From: Micavibrio_C sp964577255 | GTDB lineage: Bacteria > Pseudomonadota > Alphaproteobacteria > Micavibrionales > Micavibrionaceae | Direction: 5' to 3' | Assembly: GCA_964577255.1 (NCBI GenBank) | Contig: CAZNYM010000001.1 | Location: 40,222-104,221 of the forward strand | DNA: 64,000 nucleotides | Shown: positions 6,773 to 14,759 of the stretch, piece after piece | Layout: each line of letters starts with the position of its first letter | How positions within the stretch are numbered: position 1 is the stretch's first letter | Program-made: the position numbers and the translations under genes | Notes under the pieces: generated by a model | The model's database searches: none | The model's input: the letters and a program-made list of their open reading frames with translations, nothing else | What the model was told of the DNA's origin: nothing

Positions 6773-8692
6773 CTACTCTTCTTCCACGGATTTCTCTATC
6801 GCCGTCGACAGGGCGAAATCGGCGCTGCTGAACACATGCGCGATCGAATCGCCCATCAGCATGAAGGCGGCGGCCACCACCAGCGCGATGCCCGCGATGA
6901 ACAGACCGTATTCGATGGCGGTCACGCCGCTTTCGTCGGCGGCCCAGGCCTGCCCCCGGCGCCGCAGCCGCGCCAGAATGCGGGCGGGCGCGATAGCTGC
7001 CGCCGCAGAAGCATAAAGTATGGAAGGCGCCTGCGTCATAAGACCGACAATATACGCCGAACCGGCCAGCGAGGAAACCAGCCCATGCGAACCGTGCGCT
7101 ACATTGACATATATATTGTCCTGTTCCGGCGCCGGACCGATCAGCGGCACGCGGTCGCGCGCGGCGCAGCGCAGCGACGCCCGGCCGCCCGTAACGCGGA
7201 AAGCGCCGGCAAGCGCCGGCACAGCGGATTCCATCTGGCTCATGACAGTTTCATGATCGGCGGGATCGACCAGCGTATCGCTGCGCCAGGCCTGAAAGGT
7301 CGATCCGGCGGCGCTGCGCCCGCCAACCGTAGCGGCGACGTAACCGCTGTGACAGATATTGGCGCGCAGGGAAAAAGCGGGATCGGCGGCTTCGAGAAAA
7401 CTGATCTGCCCGCGCACCGTGTGAACCGGCAGCCATGAGAGGCCGGGAACGTCGAGAACGCCCGCGCCGCTCGCCACGATCACGGCGTCGCAGTCGCGGC
7501 ACGCCTCTTCATAGCCACCCGTCTTTATTTCCACATCCCGCGCGTACAGGCGGCACAGTGCCGCTGGATCGATCCGCCCGGCCTCGGGCAGGTATAAAGC
7601 TTCCTGGGTCAGCGCCACACCCGCAAGCGCCGAGGCTTCGGCTGCGTCCACGATGCGGGCATGATCCGGATGCCAGCCCCCGTTCGCCGCCATGCCACGC
7701 AGGCGCCTTTCCTTGTCGGCGTCACTCATGAAGTGAAGGCTGCCGCAATGATGATGCCCGACGGCCTGCGCATCCGCCCCGCGCAGCGCCTGATCGAGCA
7801 GCGAAAACCCGGTGGCGAAAAAACCGGCCAGCGGCGTTTTGTTCTGCGCCAGGCGCGGATTGATGAGCCCCACCGGATTGCCGGAAGCACCGGCGGCAAA
7901 CGCGCCCGCGCGGTCATAAAGCGTAACCGCTACGCCCGCGCGGCGTAAAAGCCAGGCGGCGGACGTTCCCGCCAACCCCGCGCCGACGATGCCGACGTGC
8001 CGGGGGATGGAGGACAACGCGGCGGCACCCGTTCCGGTGAAACGCGCGATCGTCATGTCGCGCTTGCGGCCGAAGCCGCGCGCCCTCTCTACGGCGAACC
8101 CCGCCTGCGCCAGTCCGCGCCGCACCACGCCCGCCGCAGAAAAACTCGCTGCGGCGGCGCCGGGCGAGGACAGCCGCGCCATGGCGGCAAACAATGTTTC
8201 AGTCCACATCTGCGGATTGCGCGCGGGCGCGAACCCGTCGAGGAACCATGCCTGGACACCGCCTGGCACGACCATTTCCGGCAACGCTTCATTGACGTCG
8301 TCGAACACCAGTGTCAGATCGACCCCCTCCGCCAGAGCTAGACGGTGCGCACCGGGAATGCGTAGGGGATACAGGGCCAGGAGCCGCTCAAGACGCGCAC
8401 CTATCTCCTCCTGCCATGGCGTCAGAGCTGCGCGGATCTGCGCCGGGGTCAGGGGATATTTTTCAAGCGAAATAATCTGCAGGCGCTGGCCAGGCGCGCG
8501 CGCGCGTTCAAACAGATCCCACAGCGCCAGCACATTGAGCCCCGTGCCGAAGCCCGTCTCGCACACGGTAAAAACCGGCTTCCCTGCCCAGGCCGCAGGC
8601 AGATTGTTGCCCTGCAGGAAGACATGCCGGGTCTCGGCAAGCCCGTCTTCGGCCGAGAAATAAATATCGTCAAAAAGCTCCGAGCGGATCAT
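6773..8692 (-). CDS. mnmC: bifunctional tRNA modification enzyme MnmC with a C-terminal Flp-pilin domain
   Basis: The first ~584 residues are MnmC, which completes mnm5s2U34 in tRNA. The N-terminal methyltransferase domain has the SAM motif VCETGFGTGLNVLALW and the following domain is an FAD oxidoreductase (HVGIVGAGLAGTSAAWLLRRAG). The C-terminal MnmC signature AHGSHGLVSS and the terminal helix (AAIAPARILARL) are complete. No stop follows. The frame runs on for 55 residues that are a clear Flp/Fap pilin: ADESGVTAIEYGLFIAGIALVV, with the G/xxxxEY prepilin-peptidase site. No in-frame ATG exists for a separate pilin; only CTG/ATT codons occur. The start ATG at 8692 (MIRSELFDD) has no clear ribosome-binding site. 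A longer frame to 9049 overlaps the divergent peptidase gene and is rejected. The gene heads the WecA/GT4 operon. Confidence 0.9.
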   Translation of the reverse strand: MIRSELFDDIYFSAEDGLAETRHVFLQGNNLPAAWAGKPVFTVCETGFGTGLNVLALWDLFERARAPGQRLQIISLEKYPLTPAQIRAALTPWQEEIGARLERLLALYPLRIPGAHRLALAEGVDLTLVFDDVNEALPEMVVPGGVQAWFLDGFAPARNPQMWTETLFAAMARLSSPGAAAASFSAAGVVRRGLAQAGFAVERARGFGRKRDMTIARFTGTGAAALSSIPRHVGIVGAGLAGTSAAWLLRRAGVAVTLYDRAGAFAAGASGNPVGLINPRLAQNKTPLAGFFATGFSLLDQALRGADAQAVGHHHCGSLHFMSDADKERRLRGMAANGGWHPDHARIVDAAEASALAGVALTQEALYLPEAGRIDPAALCRLYARDVEIKTGGYEEACRDCDAVIVASGAGVLDVPGLSWLPVHTVRGQISFLEAADPAFSLRANICHSGYVAATVGGRSAAGSTFQAWRSDTLVDPADHETVMSQMESAVPALAGAFRVTGGRASLRCAARDRVPLIGPAPEQDNIYVNVAHGSHGLVSSLAGSAYIVGLMTQAPSILYASAAAAIAPARILARLRRRGQAWAADESGVTAIEYGLFIAGIALVVAAAFMLMGDSIAHVFSSADFALSTAIEKSVEEE

Positions 8693-8782
8693 GGCGAGGG
8701 GGAGGATAGCAAAAGCGCCTTTCCTTAGGCGAGAAGAATGATATCTTTTTATAAGTCCGTTTTCACGCCGCAAGGAGCCGCC

Positions 8783-10840
8783 ATGCCCGCCGCCAACCCC
8801 CTGCTCGTCCCTTCCCGCCTGCCCAACCAGGCACCGCCCTTCAATAAAATAAAGGACAGCCACTATATGCCGGCGCTGCGGGCTGCCATTAAGGAGGCGC
8901 GACGCAACATCGCGGCTATAAAGAAAAACAAGGCCGCGCCGGATTTTGAAAATACCATCGTGGCGCTTGAAACCGCTTCGCAGACCATGGGCTATGTCCT
9001 TTCGGTCTTCTACAACATGAACGGTGTTATCAAGACGCCGCGCCTGCACGCGCTGTCGCAGGAGATTGGGCCGCTGTCCTCCGACTTCTCAAGCGACATC
9101 GCCCAGGATAAGGATCTGTTCGCGCGGGTGAAGGCCGTGTGGGACAAGCGCAAAAAACTCAAGCTCACACCCGAGCAGCAGACTCTGCTCGAGGACAGCT
9201 ACAAATCCTTCGTACGCAGCGGCGCGCTTCTGAGTGCAGCGAAACAAAAACGCCTGCGCGCGATCAACAAGCGCCTGTCGGTGCTGGGGCCGGTTTTCGC
9301 CAACAATGTCTCGCTCTCGTCGCGGGAATTCGTGCTTCATGTTAAAAACGAAAAGGATCTCGCCGGCCTGCCGGAAAACGCCCGCGCCGGGGCGCGCATG
9401 ACCGCGCAGGAACGGGGTCTCAAAACCGGCTGGGCCTTCACCCTCGATTACCCGAGCTTCGGCCCGTTTCTGCAATATGCCGACAACCGGGCCCTGCGGG
9501 AAAAAATCTGGCGCGCCTTCTCGACGCGCGCCAGCAAGGGTAAACACGACAACAGCAAGGTCCTGCTTGAAATCGTCCGCCTGCGGCACGAGCGCGCGCG
9601 GCTTCTGGGTTACAAATCTCATGCCGCCTACGTTCTCGAGGAGCGCATGGCCCGCACGCCGGAGAACGTCATGCGCTTCCTTGAAGATTTCAAGAAAGCC
9701 TACCGCCCGGCGGCGCAGAAAGATCTCAGGGAACTCAAGGCCTTTGTAAAAACCGTGGGCGGGCCCACCGACCTCAAGCCCTGGGACATCTCTTACTACA
9801 GCGAGAAGCTGCGCCAGCGCGATTACGCCTTCTCATCGGAAGATTTGCGGGCCTATTTCCCGCTTGAGACTGTGCTCAAGGGCTGTTTCGATCATTTCAG
9901 CAAGCTTTTCAACCTGCGCTTTCGCGAAAACCGCAAATACCCCGTCTGGCACAAGGACGTCACCGCTTACGACGTCTTCGACAAGGACAGCCGCCGCTTT
10001 ATGGGCACGCTGTACGCCGATTTCTTCCCCCGTGCAGGCGGCAAGAACCCGGGCGCGTGGATGACCACGTTCCGCGACCAGGGACTATACCGCGGCAAGG
10101 TCGAACGGCCCCTGGTCGCCATCGTCTGCAATTTTACAAAGCCGACGAAGGGCAAGCCGTCGCTGCTCGATCACGACGAGGTGCTGACCCTGTTCCACGA
10201 AATGGGCCACGCCATGCACGGCATGCTCTCCGACGTCACCTACCCCTCGCTTTCCGGCACCAACGTCAAATGGGATTTCGTCGAGCTGCCTTCGCAGGTG
10301 CAGGAAAACTGGGCCTATACCCGCCCGACCCTCAACCTGATCGGCCGGCACTACAAAACCGGCAAGCCGATCCCGGCGGCGCTCATCATGAAGCTCAACC
10401 ATGCCCGCAATTTCATGAACGGCTGGGCAGGATTGCGTCAGACGGCGTTCGGCCTTTTGGACATGGCCTGGCACAACGCCGCGCCGCAGGGCGTACGCGA
10501 TGTCGGGAAATTCGAGGACAAAATCATGAAGAACGTCACGCTGTTCCGGCGCATGGGCGGGCCGCAGTCGAACGCCTTCAGCCATATCTTCGCGGGCGGC
10601 TACGCGGCGGGCTACTACAGCTACAAATGGGCCGAGGTGTTGGACGCAGACGCCTTCGCCGCCTTCGAGAAAAAAGGCCTCTACGACCGCGGCACCGCCC
10701 GCGCCTATAGAACCGGCGTGCTGGCGCGCGGTGGCAGCGAGGCGCCGCACATCCTCTATCGCCGCTTCCGTGGCCGTGATGCCGATCTCAAAGCGCTGCT
10801 GCGGCGCGAGGGCCTGCCGGCGCGACGCCGCGCCGCCTAG
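8783..10840 (+). CDS. M3-family zinc metallopeptidase (oligopeptidase A / peptidyl-dipeptidase Dcp type)
   Basis: This 685-residue protein is a thimet-oligopeptidase-family (M3A) peptidase. The zinc site HEMGHAMHG begins at residue 472, with the third ligand expected about 27 residues on (near EL-PSQVQENW). The N-terminal helical cap region (HYMPALRAAIKEARRNIAAI, NTIVALE) and the C-terminal FSHIFAGGYAAGYYSYKWAEVLDAD are typical of Dcp/OpdA. No signal peptide is seen, so it probably acts in the cytoplasm, degrading short peptides including cleaved signal peptides. The ATG at 8783 is chosen because AAGGAG lies five bases upstream; the frame is open back to 8738. It is divergent from mnmC. A weak, imperfect GC-rich hairpin lies at about 10868-10895 downstream, but without a clear T tract. 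Confidence 0.93.
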   Translation: MPAANPLLVPSRLPNQAPPFNKIKDSHYMPALRAAIKEARRNIAAIKKNKAAPDFENTIVALETASQTMGYVLSVFYNMNGVIKTPRLHALSQEIGPLSSDFSSDIAQDKDLFARVKAVWDKRKKLKLTPEQQTLLEDSYKSFVRSGALLSAAKQKRLRAINKRLSVLGPVFANNVSLSSREFVLHVKNEKDLAGLPENARAGARMTAQERGLKTGWAFTLDYPSFGPFLQYADNRALREKIWRAFSTRASKGKHDNSKVLLEIVRLRHERARLLGYKSHAAYVLEERMARTPENVMRFLEDFKKAYRPAAQKDLRELKAFVKTVGGPTDLKPWDISYYSEKLRQRDYAFSSEDLRAYFPLETVLKGCFDHFSKLFNLRFRENRKYPVWHKDVTAYDVFDKDSRRFMGTLYADFFPRAGGKNPGAWMTTFRDQGLYRGKVERPLVAIVCNFTKPTKGKPSLLDHDEVLTLFHEMGHAMHGMLSDVTYPSLSGTNVKWDFVELPSQVQENWAYTRPTLNLIGRHYKTGKPIPAALIMKLNHARNFMNGWAGLRQTAFGLLDMAWHNAAPQGVRDVGKFEDKIMKNVTLFRRMGGPQSNAFSHIFAGGYAAGYYSYKWAEVLDADAFAAFEKKGLYDRGTARAYRTGVLARGGSEAPHILYRRFRGRDADLKALLRREGLPARRRAA

Positions 10841-11156
10841 AGATTTGTCACATTGGTAAGCGAAGAGCCCTCCGGAAAAATGCCGGCGGGTCCTTTGCCT
10901 TTGTGTGTGAGGACTTGCCAACAGCGAGTTTACGGTCTGGGGATAAAATGTGTATAACTGAGAACTTATATTTTTGAAAAGTTATGGTTATGTTTTACAA
11001 AAGAATAATGCTCCTTCGGTATGTACATTATGTTAATAAGCGTTATTTAGTTGCGGATTATGGGTAATTTAGACTAGACAAAAGGCCGATTTTGCTGAAA
11101 AGTTGGGTTTTTCAAAAGTACATTACGGCACCACAGAGCGAACGGACTCTATTGTC
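10841..11156. other. AT-rich intergenic region upstream of the cyclodipeptide cluster
   Basis: These 316 bases carry no gene that I can support. The first ~80 bases hold an imperfect GC-rich hairpin (CCCTCCGG / CCGGCGGG, about 10868-10890), a possible weak terminator for the peptidase gene. From about 10930 the sequence turns markedly AT-rich, as expected of a promoter region for the regulator at 11157. The sequence GTACATTATG (11023-11032) recurs as GTACATTACG (11118-11127), 95 bases apart, and may be a pair of operator sites for the XRE regulator. I could not settle on a convincing -35/-10 pair. Confidence 0.5.
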
Positions 11157-11843
11157 ATGAGCATTACTACAGCACAGATCAGGGGCGCGCGCGGCATCCT
11201 GAACTGGAGCCAGAGCGATCTGGCCGAGCGTACCGGCATCTCAGCCACCTCGATCGGCAGCATCGAGAACGGCCAGAGCACGCCGCGTGCCAACACCCTG
11301 TCCACCATCCAAAAAGCCTTCGAGGATGCTGGCATCGAATTCATCGGTCTTGAGGGCATGCGCCTGAAGACGGGCAACATCCGCACCTTCACCGGCCGCG
11401 ACGGTTTCTGGAACTTCTACAACGACATCTACGAAACGCTACGCGACAGCGCCGACGACCGCGAAATCGTCGTCAGCAACGTCGATGAGCGCATTTTCGA
11501 GAAATGGCTGGACGAAGATAAGATCAAGACCCACTCGGCCCGCATGAACGACATCGAGGGCCGTTACAAGATCCTGATCCGCGAGGGCGATACCTACTAC
11601 CTCGCCTCATCCGAATACGCCGAATATAAATGGATCAGCAAAGAGAACTTTTCCTCGGTACCTTTTTACGTCTATGGCCGCAAGCTCGCCATACTGCTTT
11701 TCGACGGCGAGCCCACGGTGATTGTCCTTGAGTACCCGATGGTGGCACAGGCTTACCGGGTTCAGTTTGCGGCTATGTGGGAACAAGCCGTAAGCCCGCC
11801 CGCCAAGTCTGAAATGAAAAACGTGGCGGGAAAAAGCGCCTGA
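11157..11843 (+). CDS. XRE-family regulator with C-terminal PLD/TrmB-like sensor domain (first of two)
   Basis: A 228-residue two-domain regulator. Residues 5-60 are a Cro/XRE helix-turn-helix: IRGARGILNWSQSDLAERTG..ATSIGSIENGQSTP. Residues ~70-215 form an alpha/beta domain ending in EYKWISKENFSSVPFYVYGRK and YRVQFAAMWEQA. That pattern resembles the phospholipase-D-like effector domain seen at the C terminus of TrmB-type regulators. The closest relative in the window is the regulator at 13387-14040, which has the same order and matching motifs (EYRWLPKGYF, YGDKFAIV). The start at 11157 is taken because the helix-turn-helix begins there; the frame is open from 11103. The methyltransferase gene starts four bases after its stop, so the two are very probably co-transcribed. 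The effector is unknown. Confidence 0.82.
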   Translation: MSITTAQIRGARGILNWSQSDLAERTGISATSIGSIENGQSTPRANTLSTIQKAFEDAGIEFIGLEGMRLKTGNIRTFTGRDGFWNFYNDIYETLRDSADDREIVVSNVDERIFEKWLDEDKIKTHSARMNDIEGRYKILIREGDTYYLASSEYAEYKWISKENFSSVPFYVYGRKLAILLFDGEPTVIVLEYPMVAQAYRVQFAAMWEQAVSPPAKSEMKNVAGKSA

Positions 11844-11847
11844 CAAA

Positions 11848-13071
11848 GTGACCATTTTTATGGAGAAATGTACACAGGACGGTTATTTTCCGGGAACTTC
11901 TTGCGCACTCAGGCAAGGAGAGGATTGCTCTACCCACTCCTGCGGGACCGAGTTTCGCCGCCGCGCTCATAGCACCTATAAAGAGGATTTTTTCGATACC
12001 ATCCGGCGGCTTAAGGAAGGCGCGCTGATCCGCCACCTTTACCAGGATAATGGCGAAAACAAAAGAACTGTCGGCGGCGACCTTTACGGCGCCCGGGCTT
12101 GGGACGTTGCCGTCGGTAGTAAAACCAACGCTTTTCACCTGGGCGAATCGCGGCTATTCCGTAGAGCCTACGAAGACGGGGTGTTCAACGAACTGCCCGA
12201 CCGCCTGCAGGTCGTGGAATGTGGCACGGGCGGTAATTCCGGTTTCGGAAAAGTGAGATCTCTGCTCGAGAGTCTCAGATATCTCGCAGGGCACAAACTC
12301 GAAGCTTATGTACCGGTCGATATCGTCGGCCGCTACGTCAAGGAATCGGAGGAAACAGTCAAATCCGTGTTCAACATCCGGTCTCAAGGCGTCGTCGGTG
12401 ACTTCATGAACGGCGGTAATCTTGAATTTCCGCTGCTGAAGGATCCAGGCATCACGCCGCTGGTCGTCATGATCGGCGGCACGCTCGCCAACGCCCAGGA
12501 TGAAACGCAAAAGGGAAGTTTTTCCAGCATCGAAAATGCCGCCCTGACCCTGCGGCAGATCCGCGACCGCTGCGGCAAGACCGCTGGCACGGGCGTTGAG
12601 TTTCTGGTTACCTACCACAACCCCTGTGATACGGAAGATATGATGCATGTCTACGAGCCGACCGAAGCGCTGCAGGCCTGGGCGCTCAGCGGTTTCGTGC
12701 GCGCCGTGACCGAGGGCTTGATCACCGACCCGGATTACAAACCCCATGAAAACTGGAAGATCAGCCCGCGCTACGACGAAAAACGCCGTGTCCTGCTCTA
12801 TTCCGCCGAGGCCATCCGCGATCATGTCATGCCCACCGTCGAGGGCGATTTTGCGTTTCGCAAAGGCGACCGGCTCAACCACATCCTGTCCCATAAATGG
12901 AACCGTAACGACTACAAAGAGATATTCGAACTGGCCGGCTGCAAAATCCGTGCGTTCTACCAACCCGAGGGCAGCCCCACCGGCATCATCTGGGCCTATG
13001 CCGACGCGCACGACATCAGCCGTACCGTGGCGCCTGCCCGCGCTTCTATCGTCGCCAAGCGCATAACCTAG
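11848..13071 (+). CDS. EgtD-like SAM-dependent methyltransferase (Methyltransf_33 family)
   Basis: A 407-residue protein with the fold order of EgtD, the histidine N-alpha-trimethylating enzyme of ergothioneine synthesis. Motif I is VVECGTGG (about 122-129), followed by YVPVDIV (154-160), GDF (184-186) and IGGTLANAQ (209-217), which parallels the EgtD segment GSTIGNF. The C-terminal half (EFLVTYHNP...LSGFVRAVTEGLI...GIIWAYA) follows the family layout. By eye, the Glu that grips the imidazole of histidine in mycobacterial EgtD is not conserved (here near NHILSHKW), so the substrate may not be histidine. The start is GTG at 11848 or ATG at 11860. No EgtB (iron-dependent sulfoxide synthase) or other ergothioneine gene is present. 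Its neighbours suggest that it N-methylates a substrate or product of the nearby cyclodipeptide synthase. Confidence 0.78.
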   Translation: MTIFMEKCTQDGYFPGTSCALRQGEDCSTHSCGTEFRRRAHSTYKEDFFDTIRRLKEGALIRHLYQDNGENKRTVGGDLYGARAWDVAVGSKTNAFHLGESRLFRRAYEDGVFNELPDRLQVVECGTGGNSGFGKVRSLLESLRYLAGHKLEAYVPVDIVGRYVKESEETVKSVFNIRSQGVVGDFMNGGNLEFPLLKDPGITPLVVMIGGTLANAQDETQKGSFSSIENAALTLRQIRDRCGKTAGTGVEFLVTYHNPCDTEDMMHVYEPTEALQAWALSGFVRAVTEGLITDPDYKPHENWKISPRYDEKRRVLLYSAEAIRDHVMPTVEGDFAFRKGDRLNHILSHKWNRNDYKEIFELAGCKIRAFYQPEGSPTGIIWAYADAHDISRTVAPARASIVAKRIT

Positions 13072-13092
13072 AGCCTTCTTCGTTTCCCAAGG

Positions 13093-13129
13093 AAAAACCC
13101 CGGCGCGGGGACGCGGCCGGGGCTTTTTT
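13093..13129 (+). terminator. Rho-independent terminator after the EgtD-like gene
   Basis: A perfect CCCCGGC / GCCGGGG stem (13098-13104 and 13116-13122) with an 11-base loop. It is flanked by an A run upstream and followed by CTTTTTTA. It lies 22 bases after the methyltransferase stop, so it should end the first regulator-enzyme transcript before the second regulator. Confidence 0.85.
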
Positions 13130-13139
13130 ATGTGGGGGT

Positions 13140-13164
13140 GGCCGGGAGCATAAAGCTCCCGGCC
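13140..13164. repeat. perfect inverted repeat (hairpin) in the intergenic region
   Basis: GGCCGGGAGC (13140-13149) and GCTCCCGGCC (13155-13164) form a perfect 10-bp stem with a 5-base loop (ATAAA), eleven bases after the terminator. It lacks a long T tract, so it may be a backup terminator, an RNA-processing hairpin or a protein-binding site. The rest of the 315-base gap (13072-13386) becomes AT-rich toward the second regulator. It contains a TTGACG at 13350-13355 that could be a -35 box, but no convincing -10 at the right distance. Confidence 0.6.
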
Positions 13165-13386
13165 GGTTTATCGTGCCTGCTCGCCTTGTGTGTGGGGACA
13201 GCAAAGGACTGAAAAGACACAATAATCTTAAAGTCTGTATGTGGGGCTTTTGACTTTCTGGGAGAGAATTTACACCCGGCCCCCTGTTCTGTCAATACAA
13301 AAAGTGTAGTTTTTTTATTCTTTTCGCACATAAAAACCAGGTATCCCCATTGACGAATTCGTATAACATGCTAAAAAACGCGCACG

Positions 13387-14040
13387 ATGATCGCGCGCGA
13401 ACAGATAAGGGCCGCCCGGGCCCTGCTTGACTGGAGCCAGAAAGACCTGGCCCGGAACTGCGGGGCCATCTCCGAACCGACCATCAAGCTGATCGAAACC
13501 GGCAAGGTGCATTCCAAGCCCGAGACCCTGAGCGCCATCCAGACCACTTTTGAGAATGCCGGACTTGAATTCACTCCCCAGCGCGGTGTGCGCTTTCGCG
13601 ATGATCTGCTGCGCATCATAGAAGGGCAGCACGGCGAAAATGCGTTTCTCATGTTGCTGGACGACATTTATTACGATCTCAAGGACAACAAGGGAGAAGC
13701 CCTCTGGAGCTTTATCGATGAAGGACTGTCCCCCCCCAGCGTCATCGAGAAAGAACGTCTCATTCGCGAGGCCGGCATCACATACCGCAACCTTATCCGC
13801 CACGGCGATAAAAACATTCCCCATAACCGGGAGGAATATCGCTGGCTTCCCAAAGGTTATTTCCTGAACAACCTGACCGTCATTTATGGCGATAAATTCG
13901 CGATCGTCGTCAACAGGCCCAAAAGCAACACTGTCGAGAAAATCATTATCATCAACGATCGCTCGATCGCGGAAATGAAGACAAAGGAATTCGAGATTAT
14001 CTGGGGTTTTTGCGAAAAGCCTCTGGAGACCGCTTCATGA
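13387..14040 (+). CDS. XRE-family regulator with C-terminal PLD/TrmB-like sensor domain (second of two)
   Basis: A 217-residue paralogue of the regulator at 11157-11843. The N-terminal helix-turn-helix reads IRAARALLDWSQKDLARNCGAISEPTIKLIETGK. The C-terminal domain shares the motifs EYRWLPKGYFLNN, YGDKFAIVV and the closing FEIIWGF. Identity looks low outside these motifs, so this is an old duplication or independent recruitment rather than a recent copy. The start ATG at 13387 places the helix-turn-helix right at the N terminus. Its stop overlaps the start of the cyclodipeptide synthase gene as ATGA. Each of the two regulators therefore sits directly in front of one biosynthetic enzyme, and the pair may respond to related ligands. 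Confidence 0.82.
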   Translation: MIAREQIRAARALLDWSQKDLARNCGAISEPTIKLIETGKVHSKPETLSAIQTTFENAGLEFTPQRGVRFRDDLLRIIEGQHGENAFLMLLDDIYYDLKDNKGEALWSFIDEGLSPPSVIEKERLIREAGITYRNLIRHGDKNIPHNREEYRWLPKGYFLNNLTVIYGDKFAIVVNRPKSNTVEKIIIINDRSIAEMKTKEFEIIWGFCEKPLETAS

Positions 14041-14744
14041 ATAACACGAACGCAGGCAAGGCTACTTCCCCCGGCTGGCAAGAAAATGAAATCTGCTGTC
14101 TTGATGTCAGCCTTAACAACCGTTATCAAGTGGGCGTCTATCTTGAGTCGACCGTTGATTGGATTAACCGCCGTTTTGCCAGTTGCATCATCAGCCTGGG
14201 GGACACGCTGCATAGACACAATCTGGCGCCGGTGCACGGTGCCGATTCCGCATATCGCCTCACCCGGGAGATGGGCGATTGCTGGCTCAGAGAGGCCCGA
14301 ACGGCGCTGTCGCGCTTCACTATCGAGCATAAAGTGATCAGAAGCGATGAATGGCTGAAAATGCCCGGTTTTGATCCCCTGCACGAAGAGTTATGGGGAT
14401 ATTATTACACGCATTCCCCCTTTCACCGGATTGTGGAAGATGACGTCGAAAAATTCACTGCGCGCCACCAGCATCTTGATGAAAATGCCGCGCGCAAAGC
14501 TTCGCGCGCCTATCTTATGGAAGAAACAGCGGCGGATATTCTATTGTCGCAAAGCTGCAGGACCACCCATCTCTATCCCGGCGCGTGGCACGGTTGTTAT
14601 CTTTACCTGATTGAGAACGCGGCAAACCTACCGGCACGGCTTCGCGGCCTGGAAAATTCGAGCTTCAAGCGCTTCTCTCCAGCAAAAATCAAAGGGGCGG
14701 CCAACGCCAACAAAAAATCGGATATGGATACCGACGCCGCCTAG
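14037..14744 (+). CDS. tRNA-dependent cyclodipeptide synthase (CDPS)
   Basis: This 235-residue protein matches the CDPS family, which uses two aminoacyl-tRNAs to build a diketopiperazine. The catalytic serine is expected at Ser25 in CLDVSLNNRY, at the end of the first strand. The second strand and tRNA-facing helix follow as WINRRFASCIISLGDTLHRHNL (residues 42-63). Then come AYLMEETA (Tyr159, Glu163) and HLYPGAW (Tyr180-Pro181). The spacing Y-x3-E and Y-x20-YP equals that of XYP-type CDPSs as I remember them. Length is normal for the family (about 220-290). The start is the ATG at 14037, overlapping the regulator stop as ATGA. Aminoacyl specificity cannot be read by eye. With the EgtD-like methyltransferase it suggests a methylated cyclodipeptide product. 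Confidence 0.85.
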   Translation: MNNTNAGKATSPGWQENEICCLDVSLNNRYQVGVYLESTVDWINRRFASCIISLGDTLHRHNLAPVHGADSAYRLTREMGDCWLREARTALSRFTIEHKVIRSDEWLKMPGFDPLHEELWGYYYTHSPFHRIVEDDVEKFTARHQHLDENAARKASRAYLMEETAADILLSQSCRTTHLYPGAWHGCYLYLIENAANLPARLRGLENSSFKRFSPAKIKGAANANKKSDMDTDAA

Positions 14745-14759
14745 TGGTAAATTCTTCAC

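Noticed and set aside
7201..7222. Tandem 10-base repeat (AAGCGCCGGC twice)
   Set aside because: It is inside the coding part of mnmC and encodes an ordinary alanine/glycine stretch; no sign of a regulatory repeat.
8693..9049. N-terminal extension of MnmC
   Set aside because: It would overlap the divergent peptidase gene by more than 250 bases, and MnmC homology begins at MIRSELFDD.
10841..11156. Possible tRNA or riboswitch in the leader of the first regulator
   Set aside because: No cloverleaf or known riboswitch core is visible; the region is simply AT-rich with a repeated 10-mer.
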